64,000 nucleotides of DNA. It comes from Rapana venosa (lineage: Eukaryota; Mollusca; Gastropoda; Neogastropoda; Muricidae). The notes under the pieces are model-generated. The model was not told the origin of the DNA and did not search any database. It saw only the letters and a list, made by a program, of their open reading frames with translations. A program made the position numbers and the translations under genes. Of this stretch, positions 13,160-58,739 are shown piece by piece. The stretch's first letter is position 1, and each line of letters begins with the position of its first letter. Location of the stretch: contig CM054134.1 of NCBI GenBank assembly GCA_028751875.1, positions 71,328,571 to 71,392,570 on the forward strand, written 5' to 3'.

Positions 13160-14120
13160 GAAGTTTGTAGGTGTGAATGTGTGGGAAAAGGCATGTGCTG
13201 TTTGAGTAAAAATAGCAAACTAAATGCACAGGCCTACCTTCAGATCCAGAAAGAGATCAAGATGACATCCTGCATTCAGCAAGTGGCATTAATGCAAATG
13301 TTTGTAGTATAAATGTGTACAATTTCTGAAGACTCGAGTAAAATACCCAAGCCTTTTTCTTTTCTTTTTATCCAAAGGCTATGAGCTATCTTAATCCACA
13401 ATGGTCTTCTCAAGTTAGAACAAGTGACGACACTACAAGCTGCTGGTAACTGCAAAATCAGAGCTGAATTATTCTGAAAATAAATCAATGTTTACCACGA
13501 ACAGAAACATATCTTGCCAACCAATTCAATCCACAACATGTACACCAAAACCCACAGTACACATCCTCCATGATTTTTTTTCTTCTAATAATAAAAGTAA
13601 TGATCCACACCTCTGTTGGTAAAGAATATAGTTCCCAAAATTTATTCTCTAAAACAGTTTGCAAATATCTACATGGTTTTATGCAAGAGGCAAAGTTAAT
13701 CACTCAAAATATTTCGTCTATGTACAAAATATTTCATCTCTGTAAGACAACCTACAAGCATGCACGTGCACATACACATATACACCCGTACAGAATGTCA
13801 TCTGCGAAACTACGTCTTAGCACAGGAAAACATTCAAATACTGAATTATGTTCACAATGTTGCCCCATAAATGTATTTCTACACATGAGCAGCAAGACAT
13901 CCGATACATTTACTTCCTCCGACCCCCCCACCCCTCCCCTCCCCAAACATTAAGATCTGAGTCACAAAAATCTGTCCTGGACTGACTCTTTGTCAGTTAT
14001 TTCTTTCAAACAACTTTCTACAAGGACAATCTTTTCTCACAACATCACTGAGTCTGTGAAACAAATGATTATTACTTTTTTTGGGGGGGGAGAGGAAAGA
14101 AAAGAGGAAGGCGGGGGAAA

Positions 14121-14187
<67 letters not shown>

Positions 14188-14994
14188 GCTAATGTGGTAT
14201 AACATTGTCAGGCAAAATATTTACAGACTATAAAAAAAAAGAATTACAGTCTTTTCTTTTGTTTAAACACAAATGTATAACACGAGACCACAAACTGAGA
14301 CAAAGTAGTTTAAAGCACAATCACAAGTCCATTTCGAATGTTGTCTTCACCAGCAGCACATAGGCTGTGGTCTTGCTTTTTTGTTGTTGTTGTTTTGTAA
14401 TATGTGATGGTTTATCACAGGTACGGGGGGGGGGGGGGGGGGCGGGGGAGCAGTCTCTGCTCTACAGTCATTGCTGAGGCTGAAGAAGTTACAGACTTTT
14501 ACACATCAGAGTACAAGGCATGTCGCAAAAGTTCTTTGATCTAGCACAACGATACCAAAACTTGACCTCACATAGCGGTGAAACATGAACACACAATGTC
14601 CCTTCTGTCCTGTTGTTCTTCCTCACCTTCTCTCTGTGTGTTGTATCTCATCTCCGTAATACACACACACACAAACATCCACACACACACACACACACAC
14701 ATTTTCACTCTGTCTCTGGTAACCCCTCATTCATCCAGTTCTCTCTAATATACACAGCCTCTCCACCCTTCCCCCCACCCTCTCTCTCTTATTCACACAG
14801 AGGCACACCCACACACATATGCACCTCTCTCTCCCCTTCTGCCCACACAACTGTACAACCCCCCCCCCCCCCAACCCCTCCCACACATACACACACGCGA
14901 ACAGAAATGGCAAGGCCGAGGTGAATGCACAGAAGAAGTTCAAACACGGTGAGGGGGCCGGCTGAGTTTTGCAGGGGCCAGCCAGCCAGCTATA

Positions 14995-15026
<32 letters not shown>

Positions 15027-15072
15027 GACACACACACACACAGACAGAGGCACAGAAGGAAGCAGGGCGGGG
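13160..15072 (-). other. STUB1 3' UTR and/or downstream flank
   Basis: It contains GA, CA, poly-G (14426) and poly-C (14859) runs. CA/GC repeats at 14995-15045 begin about 30 bases after the STUB1 stop. The 3' UTR limit cannot be set from sequence alone. Confidence 0.4.
14124..14185. repeat. GA microsatellite
   Basis: About 31 GA units. Confidence 0.95.
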
Positions 15073-34544
<19,472 letters not shown>

Positions 34545-34759
34545 TTTTCTTGTCCAAAAGACAACTCTGCTGGTAATCCTTGTCGTCTGTGATGTGTTTT
34601 TGCAAAAATGACTTTCGTTGATGTCGTCAGATGCTGTTCAGGAAACTTCCATGCTGCACCGATAGGGAGTAGTTATTATGGTGAGAAACAATCTGTTTCA
34701 CCGAAAACTACCCAAATATACAAATTTACATATCTATGCACAATAGTATTTATTTATTT

Positions 34760-35106
34760 TATTGATTTATTCATTTTATTCTTTTATATCGAGGATGATG
34801 AAAAAAGCATTTATGTGCTTTTTTACATCCAGTTCCCGTGTGTATGTGGTTTGGTAAATTTTGTCATCTGTTCCCACCGGCACACCAATGGCCTACTGTT
34901 ACGAAAAGCTGAACAGGATTTAACGTGTGGGCAAGATGTTCTGCGTGCGTTCGCACACGGGGCCTCGGTTTATAGTCTCATCCGAAGGACTTTTGGGGAG
35001 AGTGGAGGCGGCACTGATGTTAACTCCAGGGGAAAATATCCCCTTGAAGGGGAATGGAACCAGGTCAGATTGGGAGCCCAATGTTCTAACCACTAGGCTA
35101 TCCCGT
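34760..35106 (-). mobile_element. SINE family A, full length, upstream of STUB1
   Basis: AT-rich tail, TATATCGAGGATGATGAAAA, body, and head TAACCACTAGGCTATCCCGT. It is flanked by two near-identical 55-base segments (34694-34750, 35105-35161). It lies about 220 bases upstream of the STUB1 start codon on the same strand. Confidence 0.9.
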
Positions 35107-35407
35107 TTCACTGAAAACTACCCAAAATATACAAATTTACATATCTGTATGCCAACAGTATACACGACAAGAAGAAAACAAGCAAAAACAAAGGAAATGA
35201 TCATAAGCCAAGCAACAAGGGAAAAAAAGAATGTACTTTCTATATATCAGACTATGGCCTAGGTTTCAAAACCAAACCCAGGTCAAGGTGTGTGTAGATT
35301 GATACAACTGTTCTCTGCTAATAAAAAATGGGACCATACATTATGAATACTTTGATCCATCCCTTTCTATTGTCATTCCTGTTTTCCCTCCTAACACTAC
35401 CCCCTTC

Positions 35408-35446
<39 letters not shown>
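35408..35446. repeat. Poly-C run
   Basis: About 38 C followed by a T-rich stretch. Confidence 0.95.
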
Positions 35447-35869
35447 TTTTTTGTTGTTTTTGTTTTGTTTTTGGTTGTTATTGTTTGGGGGGAGGGGGGG
35501 GTGGGGGGGAGAGACATAAACGTCCCTGCTGAAAAATCCAATTTAGGTCACCCCCTACCCCACCCCTTTCTTCTTTCTTGGATAGTAATAGCCCTGGACT
35601 GTACCAACTGACTATCACCACCAAACAGCTCTACCAAGACTGGACATTTCTCAACACACCATCCTATTTTGTTTGTCTTATTTCATTTAAGTTCCAGTGG
35701 AGTTTTCCGATTTGGGGATTGTAACATAACCAACCACCACCTTCAGCCTGGACACTCCATGAGTCCATCCCTGGGTTTGATTGCATGAGAGTCTTAGCTG
35801 GGGCCAAATTAAGGAACATTGCCATCAGCCAGATTGATATCTTGGCCTTTGTTGTTGGTGGTGGTGGTG

Positions 35870-35933
<64 letters not shown>

Positions 35934-35934
35934 T
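35870..35934. repeat. GGT-GT-GA microsatellite
   Basis: GTGGTG, GT, then GA runs. Confidence 0.93.
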
Positions 35935-35971
35935 ATTTCTTCTGTTATTTTCAGGGTGCTGGTTTTTTTTT

Positions 35972-36160
35972 TATATATTTCATTTTATTTCGAGGGTAAT
36001 GGAATAGGCACTCATGTGTTCTTGTACATCCATTCCCCGTGTGTATGTGGCTTCATAAATTTTGTTATCCTTCCTATTGGCACATAATGGCCTCTTCAGA
36101 AAAGGGTAACAGGTTTTGAAAGCACACTGGAGCCTTGGTTTATTGTCTGATCCAAAAGAC
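35972..36160 (-). mobile_element. SINE family A, partial
   Basis: TTATTTCGAGGGTAATGGAA to GATCCAAAAGACTC. The head is replaced by GT and G runs. Confidence 0.78.
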
Positions 36161-36544
36161 TCTGTGTGTGTGTGTGTGTGTGTTGGAAAGGGGGGGGGGG
36201 GGGGGGGGGGGGGCATGGTGCTGGTTGTGGTTTCCCATTTTGGAGGGGGTTTTGTGGTTGTGGTTGGTTGTTCTGAATTGAGAAATTAAGCTGTCTTTTG
36301 AGTGCTGATGATGATTTGGATAGTTTTGTGTATGCTTTGCTATGTGCCCTAACAGGGGTTTAGGGATTTTTTGTCTTTGTTGCTTGTCTTTTTAAAATAA
36401 AGAATTTTACTTCACTTCACCAACCATCACTTAGTTGATACATCCCATCCTTGGTTTTGATTTGATTGTATTAGTGTCTCCAGCGGAATGCTCAGATTCC
36501 GAAACTGTTTTATCAACCACCCATCATCTGCATCTGACTTCATA

Positions 36545-36790
36545 TGGAAGAGAACTTTATCCTTTAAGTCTTTCTGTCCGGGTGGGGGGGAGGGGGGGGG
36601 GGGAGGCATGAGAAGGAACCAAGAAGGCAACAACAACAAAAAATAGACAAGGAGGTGACAGGGAAAAGGGGACAAAGTAAAAACAAACAGAAGGATAGAA
36701 AAGATGGAAGTCCTAGCACAGAATTTCCAGCATAAGGTGGGATGCTGTTTTATACTGTCATGCCCCTGGCATTCCCAGGGGAGAACTGAT
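36545..36790 (-). repeat. Dispersed pyrimidine-rich repeat, copy 3
   Basis: The minus strand reads GGGAATGCCAGGGGCATGAC, then CATCTTTTCTATCCTTCTG. A run of G interrupts it at 36582-36602. Confidence 0.7.
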
Positions 36791-37539
36791 TTTTATTGGA
36801 GTCCCAGGGGAGCCATTCATTAAGGAACTGTCACTATACCATCCACCAACCACCACCTTTGAAGGGCCTGCATCCAGTTCATCCCATCCCAATGGTTTGG
36901 TTTGATTATACAGTCCTAGCAGAGCTAATTGATTTAGGGACTGTACCATCAACCATTCATAATTATAAAACCCAATCAATGCATCCCAACCCCTGTGCAC
37001 CCTTAAATCAGGTAACATCTACTGCATCAAGACCAAGCTCCAGCACGGCCCCATCTCCTTTCCTTGTCTGTTTGTTTTTCATTATAAACTCAAACACACA
37101 ACCAACCTTTACTTGTTTTATTTTCTTTTCTTTTTTTCTTTCTTTTTTTTATTTTTTATACAACTCCTGATATTGCACAAATCTCTGTGTGTGTGTGTGT
37201 GTGTGTAAAAACCAACTGTACACACTCATTCCCCTGTCATCTGCTAGCCTCCAGACTACACATTGGGTCAGCAGCATACGAAATAAGCAATCCCCACATA
37301 ATGATCTTTTCTAACTTTTTCACCACTTCTGACAAAAGTCAATTTTTCTCAGTCCCCAAAATAATCATATAATGCCGTTTCCTACTCCTGAAAATATTTT
37401 GAAAATGAGCAAAGATTTGAGGGGTGGGAGGGTGTTCTGAACATTACTCTATAAAACAATAGCATTCCCTCGACTGAGGGAATAACAGTCCAGCCCTTTA
37501 CTTGGAATGTTCACCTTCTTCAGCATGCATTTTCTATTG

Positions 37540-37810
37540 AGGTTAATGAATGTAAATTTTGTCATCCCTTCCCACCGGCACACAATGGCCTACTCCAACC
37601 TTTTGAGTTTCTTTAGGATTTTTTTCTTCATTTTTTATTTTATTTCTTTTTTATTTATTTTATTATTTTATTTCAAGGATAATGGAATAAGCATTCAAGG
37701 ATGAGAAGATGTGGGTTTCCACTTGATTTCTATGATGATGATGATAATGTCTGGAATTTAATTAGCCCTGAATCTTGTGTGCATAAAGCAACAAATCAAA
37801 GTGCTCACAT
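37540..37810 (-). mobile_element. SINE fragments with tails i and iii
   Basis: Pieces of body (CACCGGCACACAATGGCCTA), tail i (CAAGGATAATGGAATAAGCA) and tail iii (TAATGTCTGGAATTTAATTA) lie in an order that suggests two broken copies. Confidence 0.6.
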
Positions 37811-37814
37811 TTAA

Positions 37815-38580
37815 TCCTCTTGTTGTTGGATTCTACAGAGCTTAACTGCCTGTAGATTTTGAATTCTTTGCAGGTTTTCTGCCCCCAACTGACTTACTTT
37901 ACTCCTGTGTGTGCATGACAAGGTATCAAGCTGAAATTTTGTCACAAGCTAGGTATGTCTTTGTACTTGCATTTAGACGCAAACTTTATCTGTCTGGTCA
38001 CCAGATGTATTGCCATTGCCACCTTATCTGTCACCAATCACAGGTAAAAGTATGGTACATACCATAAAACAGCAAATTATGCATGGATATGACAACAGTT
38101 CATGCATGTTAGTGTTGAATAAGGAACTGGTGCCTAGCTGTTTATCAATGGTTATGTGCAATTAACTTCAAAGATGTCAGTCTGTCACACAATGTCCCCA
38201 TAACACCTGTTGTTTTATATGTCTAGAGGAGACAAAAGTTTTGATTAACCTTTTTTTTTCTTTTGAAAACAAGTCATATTCAATCAATACAGAGCTTTAC
38301 AATGCAATTAATATATGTGTGTGCTACCACATGTTTGTTAAATGTACAGAAGTGTATTATTGTACATGAGTGTCACATGTGCACATTGTCACCAGTGGGG
38401 TGTGACAAATACAGAGCAACACAGAACTTCTGTAATCCTACAAAATTTTTATCTTGGTGGTCTCTAAAGTAGTCATAGTGACGGCACAGGGTAGGCTTCG
38501 GTTGGTTGAATTGGAATCTAGCTGCGGCCTCTGTTGGGCTACTGTCGGCCCCTGTTGGGCTACTGTCGGGGTCATGACGG
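37815..38580 (-). mobile_element. Second copy of the same piggyBac-like element, internally deleted
   Basis: It matches 23083-24556 in reverse orientation over both flanks (for example ACTACTTTAGAGACCACCAA and CTGTTGTTTTATATGTCTAG on the minus/plus pair). About 0.7 kb of the middle, including the transposase-like stretch, is gone. TTAA lies at 37811-37814 and 38581-38584. The outer ends have drifted (TCCTCTTGTT and CCGTCATGAC). Confidence 0.8.
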
Positions 38581-38589
38581 TTAAATCAT

Positions 38590-39300
38590 TCACAGGCATG
38601 CAACCGACCACATATAGGATTAACTGATATCAAATTCAACACGCACAAAGGTGAACATTCTACTTATTAACTGGGGTTCCTTCAAAACAACAGACACCCT
38701 CTACTGATCATAGGATACTTCACCCGGAAGTTAAATTTATAATGTGGGATGACATGACAATAGGGTTAGAGAATGCCGCCAAAACTTTATCGTTGAAATG
38801 TAACAGACCTTATCTTATTTTTCTTGTCAAAATATTAGTATATAGCGAAATCTGTGAAAAGAATTAAAAAAGCAATACAAAAAAATTGCAACATAATGAT
38901 CTCACAAGGATCACGGGGAAACGTAGACCAATGAGAGGACAAGCCAAATTTGCGTTGCCTAGTGGTAAGGACACGTCAGAGTCACTATGTCACAGCTCTC
39001 CCAATAATTTTATGAAGCTCGCTGTGTGACACTCACCATAGCAGCTTTTATTTTGGAGCTTCAAGTAGATCTGCGACAAGTTTAGTGATATTGGAACATA
39101 TAAAACACAACAGCAAATTATATGAATTAGATCAATGATTATCTTTCTGCCAACAAGGATTTCTTCTTCTTCTTCTTCTTCTTCACTACTGTTGTCTGTC
39201 AAATGAGCGAAAATGCATTGTGCTGCTGCTAACCCTCTGACAAGTCAGGGCCAGCACATCAGACTTGGGCGTGAGCAACGATTTATGATTTGATACACTT
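38590..39300. other. Intergenic, nothing recognised
   Basis: Unique-looking DNA between STUB1 and PPIA, with a CTT triplet run at 39160-39183. Confidence 0.4.
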
Positions 39301-39310
39301 ACTCACTCAT

Positions 39311-39525
39311 GTCCTTCGGATGAGACTATAACCGAGGTCCCGTGTGGGAACGCACGAAGAGCAACTTGCCACACTTTAAAATCTGTTCCCTTTTCGTAAG
39401 AGTAAGCCATTGTGTGCCCGTGGGAACGGATGCCAAAATTGACAAAACTGTATACACATGGGGACTGGATGTAAAAAATTCACATGAATGCTTATTCCAT
39501 TATCTTCAAGATAAATAAATAATTT
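39311..39525 (+). mobile_element. SINE family A, 5'-truncated, tail i
   Basis: GTCCTTCGGATGAGACTATA to CAAGATAAATAAATAATTT. Confidence 0.85.
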
Positions 39526-39529
39526 TTGT

Positions 39530-40320
39530 TTCATGGTACTGCAATTCTCTACAAAAAGGGGAATTCTTGTGTAGCCTATACTTTGATTCACTATCATGAA
39601 ATACTGTCGGGAGAGTTTTGTGGTAATGTAGAAAATGGAATGGATAGACAGTAACAAATTTGCTGGTAGTCTGTAACCCTTCATGTAAATCTTAAATTTT
39701 CACTATAGTGTCCTAGTTTCTTGCAGGGTGAAGATTTTTTTTTAAAATCTGACAAATCATGTCATCATCTAGTCTCCACTGTGCATTAGAAACTACTCAG
39801 GTATTTCTATTCTTTTGGTAATGGCAATTTGGGATGGTTAACTTTCTTCAGATGTATGGATGCAAGTTTTTTGTGAAAAAGGTGTGCTTCTCATTTATCA
39901 TTTTCAGTGTCATGCTTGCTTTGATTCGCACGTCATGTATACATTCAGTTTTTAGTCTTTTTCTTTTCTTCTCAAAGACTAATCCTAAACCTTTTATTTC
40001 ACTGCATAACTAATGATGACTGTAGTATCTCAATACAACAGATTATCACTTGAGTATAACTATGACTCTGATTTCCAATAATTATATATCATTTGTATTC
40101 AAAAGAAAACAATGTATATATTTACGTTGATACGGCCTGCTATTTTTCAGTGAGGTTTTTTCTGAAATTATACCTATGGTCTTTTGGTAAATCTTGTATA
40201 GTATCATCTGGAAATATTTTACAATAGATCAATTTTCACAAACTGGACAGAACAAAATGATAAACTCATACACATTAATTTTGCATTTTTCTGCTTCTCG
40301 TCCTCACATAAAAATGCATG
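39530..40320. other. Intergenic AT-rich DNA, nothing recognised
   Basis: No long frame, no repeat seen within this window. Confidence 0.4.
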
Positions 40321-40322
40321 TA

Positions 40323-40323
<1 letters not shown>

Positions 40324-40398
<75 letters not shown>

Positions 40399-40495
40399 AG
40401 CAGAGAGAGAGAGGGAGAGAGACAGAGACAGAAAGACAGACAGAGAGACAGAAAGACAGAGAGAGACAGACAGAGCAGAGACAGAGACAGAGCAT
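40324..40495. repeat. CA then ACAG/GAGACA microsatellite
   Basis: About 36 CA units followed by imperfect AGACAG repeats. Confidence 0.96.
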
Positions 40496-40849
40496 TTTCA
40501 CTCTTACTGAGTTTCTCAAGGATGTGTCAGTGCTCTCAGAATATTCTACACATGGCATGCCACACTGCAGAGAATCTGAAGAAAAGAAAGGGAAGGGGGT
40601 GGGGGGGGGGGGGGGGGGACAACAGCAAACAAACAGTAGTCATCATCTATTTGGTTTTCTTGGTGATTGTGGGGGCACTACAACCTGGTAACTGCCCTCT
40701 TTTATTCTTTACAGCTTGTCTACTCTTATTTCATGAACCTTTACCTGTTCAGTCTCAGATGTTAATTTTTCATCTCTTGTGATCAGTAAATCACGTGAGG
40801 CTTCATAACCACAACAAGCAGATAACAAACAACTAACCATAAAAACTTA

Positions 40850-40890
40850 CTACTACTACTACTACGACGACGACGACGACGACGAGGACG

Positions 40891-40929
<39 letters not shown>

Positions 40930-40968
40930 ACTACTACCTACTACTGCTGCTACTGCTGCTGCCGCTAA
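40850..40968. repeat. CTA-CGA-CTG triplet array
   Basis: Three triplet types in sequence (TAC x6, GAC x8, CTG x11, then mixed), about 0.5 kb before PPIA exon 1. Confidence 0.95.
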
Positions 40969-41455
40969 ATATAAAAAGTGGAAGTGATTTGCCTATATAA
41001 GATGCTTGGTCAGTGCATAACTCAGTAGGACTACAAGTTTCAACAGCAAGGTTTTGTTTAAGAAAGTTCATGGTTTCTGTTATAAAGTGTGTGTGTGTGT
41101 GTGTGTGTGTGTGACTGCAGTGTATTATGCCAAATGTGCATTTGTCCTTCTTGCCATCAGCCAAACTGGCCAACTCTCCCAAAATGCCATATGCTTATGT
41201 GCAAGTGTACCTTGGATCTTGTATCTTGTCAAAGAAAATCCAAATTTTTTTTAGGCTAGGCTAGGCCTGGGCCTAGTGGCGGAGTACCAAAATTAATCTC
41301 GCCTGAAGGTTTGCTGCGCATGCTCCTTGCGCTAGGCCTAGCCTAGACCTAGAATTAATCAGAACACGCTTTCCTTTGGCTGCTCAGCACGGTGTGGGAG
41401 TGAGCTTACAGTAACCCCAGAAAAACCCAATTTCACGTTGATACAGATTGTCAGA

Positions 41456-55414
<13,959 letters not shown>

Positions 55415-55902
55415 AGTGCCAATGCCTGGTCAGATTAAAGTAATGTTGGATTATGCATTTGCCTTTTTTTTTTCCCCCCTACTGTAGTAGTTGTGAAAGT
55501 CTTCTTCACCTCAGTCTGTGGCACGTCAGTGACCAAGACAATCAGAAGCAATCAGGTAAAACTGTGCTAGTCGTCATGATGTATGTGATCTGTACATTGT
55601 TATCAGTAGGGTTATATTTTAGTGTCAACAAATGTACTGAAACTTTTAATTCATGAATTGTTTCCATTTCCACCAAAGAAGGGAACATATTCTAGTCGAA
55701 TTTTAGCTACTTCCACCAAAAAGCTTTGCTTTTGCAAATCACAGGCTTCAGGTAGAAATATTTTTTTTCTGTTACCCAGGAACGTACAGTACACATGTAT
55801 TTCATTATTGAAAGGTTGTTCTCCTTGCATATTCTGTGTTCAAAATTTGTCTTAAATCTTTTTTTTTCTTTCATTTTGTTTCTTATCCCACGTCTTTTCT
55901 GC

Positions 55903-55908
55903 AATAAA
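55903..55908 (+). terminator. PPIA poly(A) signal, proximal
   Basis: AATAAA 490 bases after the PPIA stop. This is a candidate 3' end by position only. Confidence 0.4.
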
Positions 55909-56024
55909 TGGTCTTAGATCATTACTAAGTTTTCATCTGCATCTTTAAAAACTGCAGGAACGACTGGTAAAGTCAAGTGATTTTCCTTGACCAGTGCTTA
56001 GCTGTTTTCTGTTATGTTTTCAGA

Positions 56025-56030
56025 AATAAA
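56025..56030 (+). terminator. PPIA poly(A) signal, distal
   Basis: AATAAA followed within 40 bases by a GT-rich stretch (GTTGGTTTGTCC), the usual downstream element. It is the better of the two candidates for the cyclophilin transcript end. Confidence 0.5.
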
Positions 56031-56321
56031 GACATTGTGCTGAATGGAGTTGGTTTGTCCTATGTTGTAGGCATATGGGAAGCACTAGACAATGTGTGTG
56101 TGATATTCATGTAGACTTCCAACTCTTTCTTTTCCTGAAATTTTTTTGGCTTGCAATTCCGGTTTTTAATTTTCCTAATTAAAAAGAAAAACAACCATGT
56201 TAATCGAATTGGATGTCAATGCATGTGCTAGTTCCAAAATGATGATGAAAAGTGCAAAATCTGATAACTGTGCATATCTTAAGGTTATTCTCAAATACAA
56301 GATTTTCCATGCATTGCGCTT

Positions 56322-56388
56322 CATTAGAGCCAAACCAGGTTATATCCAGTGCGCCCAGAGAAGGAGATAACCTGGTTTGGCTCTAATG
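56322..56388. repeat. Perfect 22-bp inverted repeat, 23-base loop
   Basis: The arms 56322-56343 and 56367-56388 are exact reverse complements (core AGAGCCAAACCAGGTTAT). The 67-base hairpin lies about 290 bases beyond the distal PPIA poly(A) signal. It has the size of a small pre-miRNA stem, but the stem is fully paired. Confidence 0.9.
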
Positions 56389-56399
56389 CAGTGATTGAT

Positions 56400-57260
56400 C
56401 AATCTAAACTAGGCCAAAGCTATCCTTTCTACTACATTCTGTGCCATTGCGATAGTAGAATTTTGCATGGCAGACGGAGTGACACTACACACAAAACAAC
56501 CAGTGTTATTTACCTCTACTATTTGGCGTAGCAGTTCTGATGTCTGCTGTCTTGCTATGTATTCCTGTGCCACTTGCTCATGAACTGACTTTTGGTGAGT
56601 TTATAGCACTGGCTCAAATGTATAAGACAACGAAAAAATGGAAACAAAATTTATTTCATAAGCACGGGCATTACACATGTCCTGGAAAAGCAACAAGAAA
56701 GAAAACATGAGCCACACCTAATGAGACCAACCCTATTAGTTTCTTTCAGGTCAATCCCTGCAGGCCTTCACCCACCAAAAGTAGCAAAATCAAGTCAAAG
56801 TAAAAAATACTCTAAATCATCCCACGAAGGGCAATTACAATACTGACAACCAGATTGATAGGCATCAAAATCTCAAAGGATACAAAAACACTACATTTCA
56901 TATTGGTTAAAACATTCCAAAATGACTTCAAATAAAAATGTCACGACCACACACATAATCACATGCGCACGTGTGCACACACGCACACGCACACCAATTG
57001 TGAACACAATGTTATTTTAAAAAATATTTTTAACATTTTAAGCAAAACCCTATTGACTAGAAGACATAAAAATTTATTATTTATGCACGCACGCACATAC
57101 GCAACACGTGCACACCCACACACATACACCAATGTATGAATTCAATGTTTTAAAGACCATTGACTAGAAGACAGACTTATTTCACACACACACATAATTA
57201 AGTATTGACTACACTCATAACAATGACAGGCAAGTAATTCAGAGAAATGTAAAAACTAGG
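56400..57260. other. Intergenic, CA-rich spots only
   Basis: Scattered CACA/CGCA runs (56950-57000, 57085-57130, 57183). Two copies of CCATTGACTAGAAGACA-like text (57050, 57159) suggest a weak local duplication. Confidence 0.4.
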
Positions 57261-57269
57261 TAGTCGACA

Positions 57270-58520
57270 TCATTGTGCATTCAGAATTCGAATGCTTACT
57301 GGCACAAAAGAATTTTTTTCAGTTTGTTTTGCTGATTGGGCACTGAAAATCGCGTTCCGGAGGCAACAACTGAAATTCTGAAAACAAAGCATGGTAGGGA
57401 TCGGCCAAAATGGCGGTCGCTTTGCGTACAAGCTGCTGATTGCAGAACGATTTGAGATCTCTTTGTTCTCCAATTATTTTTTTGCAGATTCTTACAATTC
57501 TCTGCAGACCATTCTTGTTTTTAACAGTTATTGTACCAACAAATGAAAGCAAAACTTAGAACACTCTCTATGTAAGACTTGTAAAACAAGGAAAGAATCT
57601 TTTTGTCTACAAAAAATGAGTTCAGTTTCCTCAGAAAATACACAAGTTGTCCCTTTTTGACAATAGCGTCAGTGTTAACATTCCATTTTAACTTGTGGTC
57701 AAAAACAGTTCCCAGATACTTATAGTTCGAAACGTTTTCAACTTCCTGATTATGGATAATGATATTCTTAGGAGTATGCCCTTATCTTCTGAAGTTGATG
57801 GACAGCTTTAGTTTTAGAAACATTTTGCTCTAGATAGGCCTCATCACACCTGTGTACGAACTCGGTGAGGGCTGGACCATGGTCTAAGACATCCGGATAA
57901 GAGAGATAACAGAGCACTGTCCTCTGCGAACTTTACCAGAAAGGAATTTCCATAGTTGCTTCTGCAATCATCTGTGTATAGAATGTACAGAAGTGGTGAG
58001 AGGGCCCAACCCTGTGGAGAACCAGTGCAGGTAAATCTAACAGAAGAAGAAATTTTGTTGGCAAAAACACGCTGTGATCTGTTGGTTAAAAATTCAATCA
58101 GCCAATGAACAAGTTGATTGTCTACATCAAATTTACGCTGTGGTCTGTTGGTTAAAAATTCAATCAGCCAATGAACAAGTTGATTGTCTACATCAAATTT
58201 TGAAATTATTTTGTTAACCAGAACATGAGGCTGCATTGTATTGAAAGCTGGACTAAAGTCGGTGAACAATATTCTGGCATGAGAGTCAGGTGTTTCCAAG
58301 TGGCTATGCAACTCGTTCAAAATGAATAGTTTGGCATCTTTGAAACCTATACGCAAATTGTAGTGGGTCAAGGTCTTTGTAGTAGAAAGAATGAAAGATT
58401 TTATGATCTTTTCTAGCGTTTTCATGACGAGATGTGAGAGCTACAGGTCTAGAATCGTTAGGCTGAGAAGGATTGGGTTTCTTTGGAAGAGGTATTAGTA
58501 TTAGGAGGAGGTCTATTTCC
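57270..58520 (-). pseudogene. CR1/Jockey-like LINE reverse transcriptase pseudogene
   Basis: In order on the minus strand: PNDSRPVALTS (58440), ILFTDFSPAFNTMQPHVLV (motif A), TGSPQGWALSPLLYILYTDD (motif B) and LVKFAEDSALL (motif C), then with frame changes NYKYLGTVFDHKLKWNVNTD, FLRKLNSFFVDKKI and FSEFQLLPPERDFQCPISKT. Motif C reads FAED, so the first catalytic Asp is Glu. A 66-bp in-frame duplication repeats part of the region between motifs A and B. Several frameshifts and stops make it dead. Confidence 0.85.
58070..58201 (-). repeat. 66-bp tandem duplication inside the CR1-like pseudogene
   Basis: Two copies (58070-58135 and 58136-58201) encode KFDVDNQLVHWLIEFLTNR plus QR twice, with very few changes. 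The duplication keeps the frame. Confidence 0.93.
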
Positions 58521-58739
58521 ACACATGCACTTTCGAGACGTTTGCCACCACTTTCTGCTCTGCATCAATGTGATTGGATTTGAACAAGAGCAAAGAAGAA
58601 AAAGCCACAACAGTTTCACAAAATTCTCTGGCAGAAGATTTTTTGTTTTAAATGTCAGGGGAAAATGATTTTCCTCCAGTGCCATGCCTGACAACTGTAA
58701 ACTAATAAAGTAGCACAACCTTTTTTTCATCAGCCCTCA

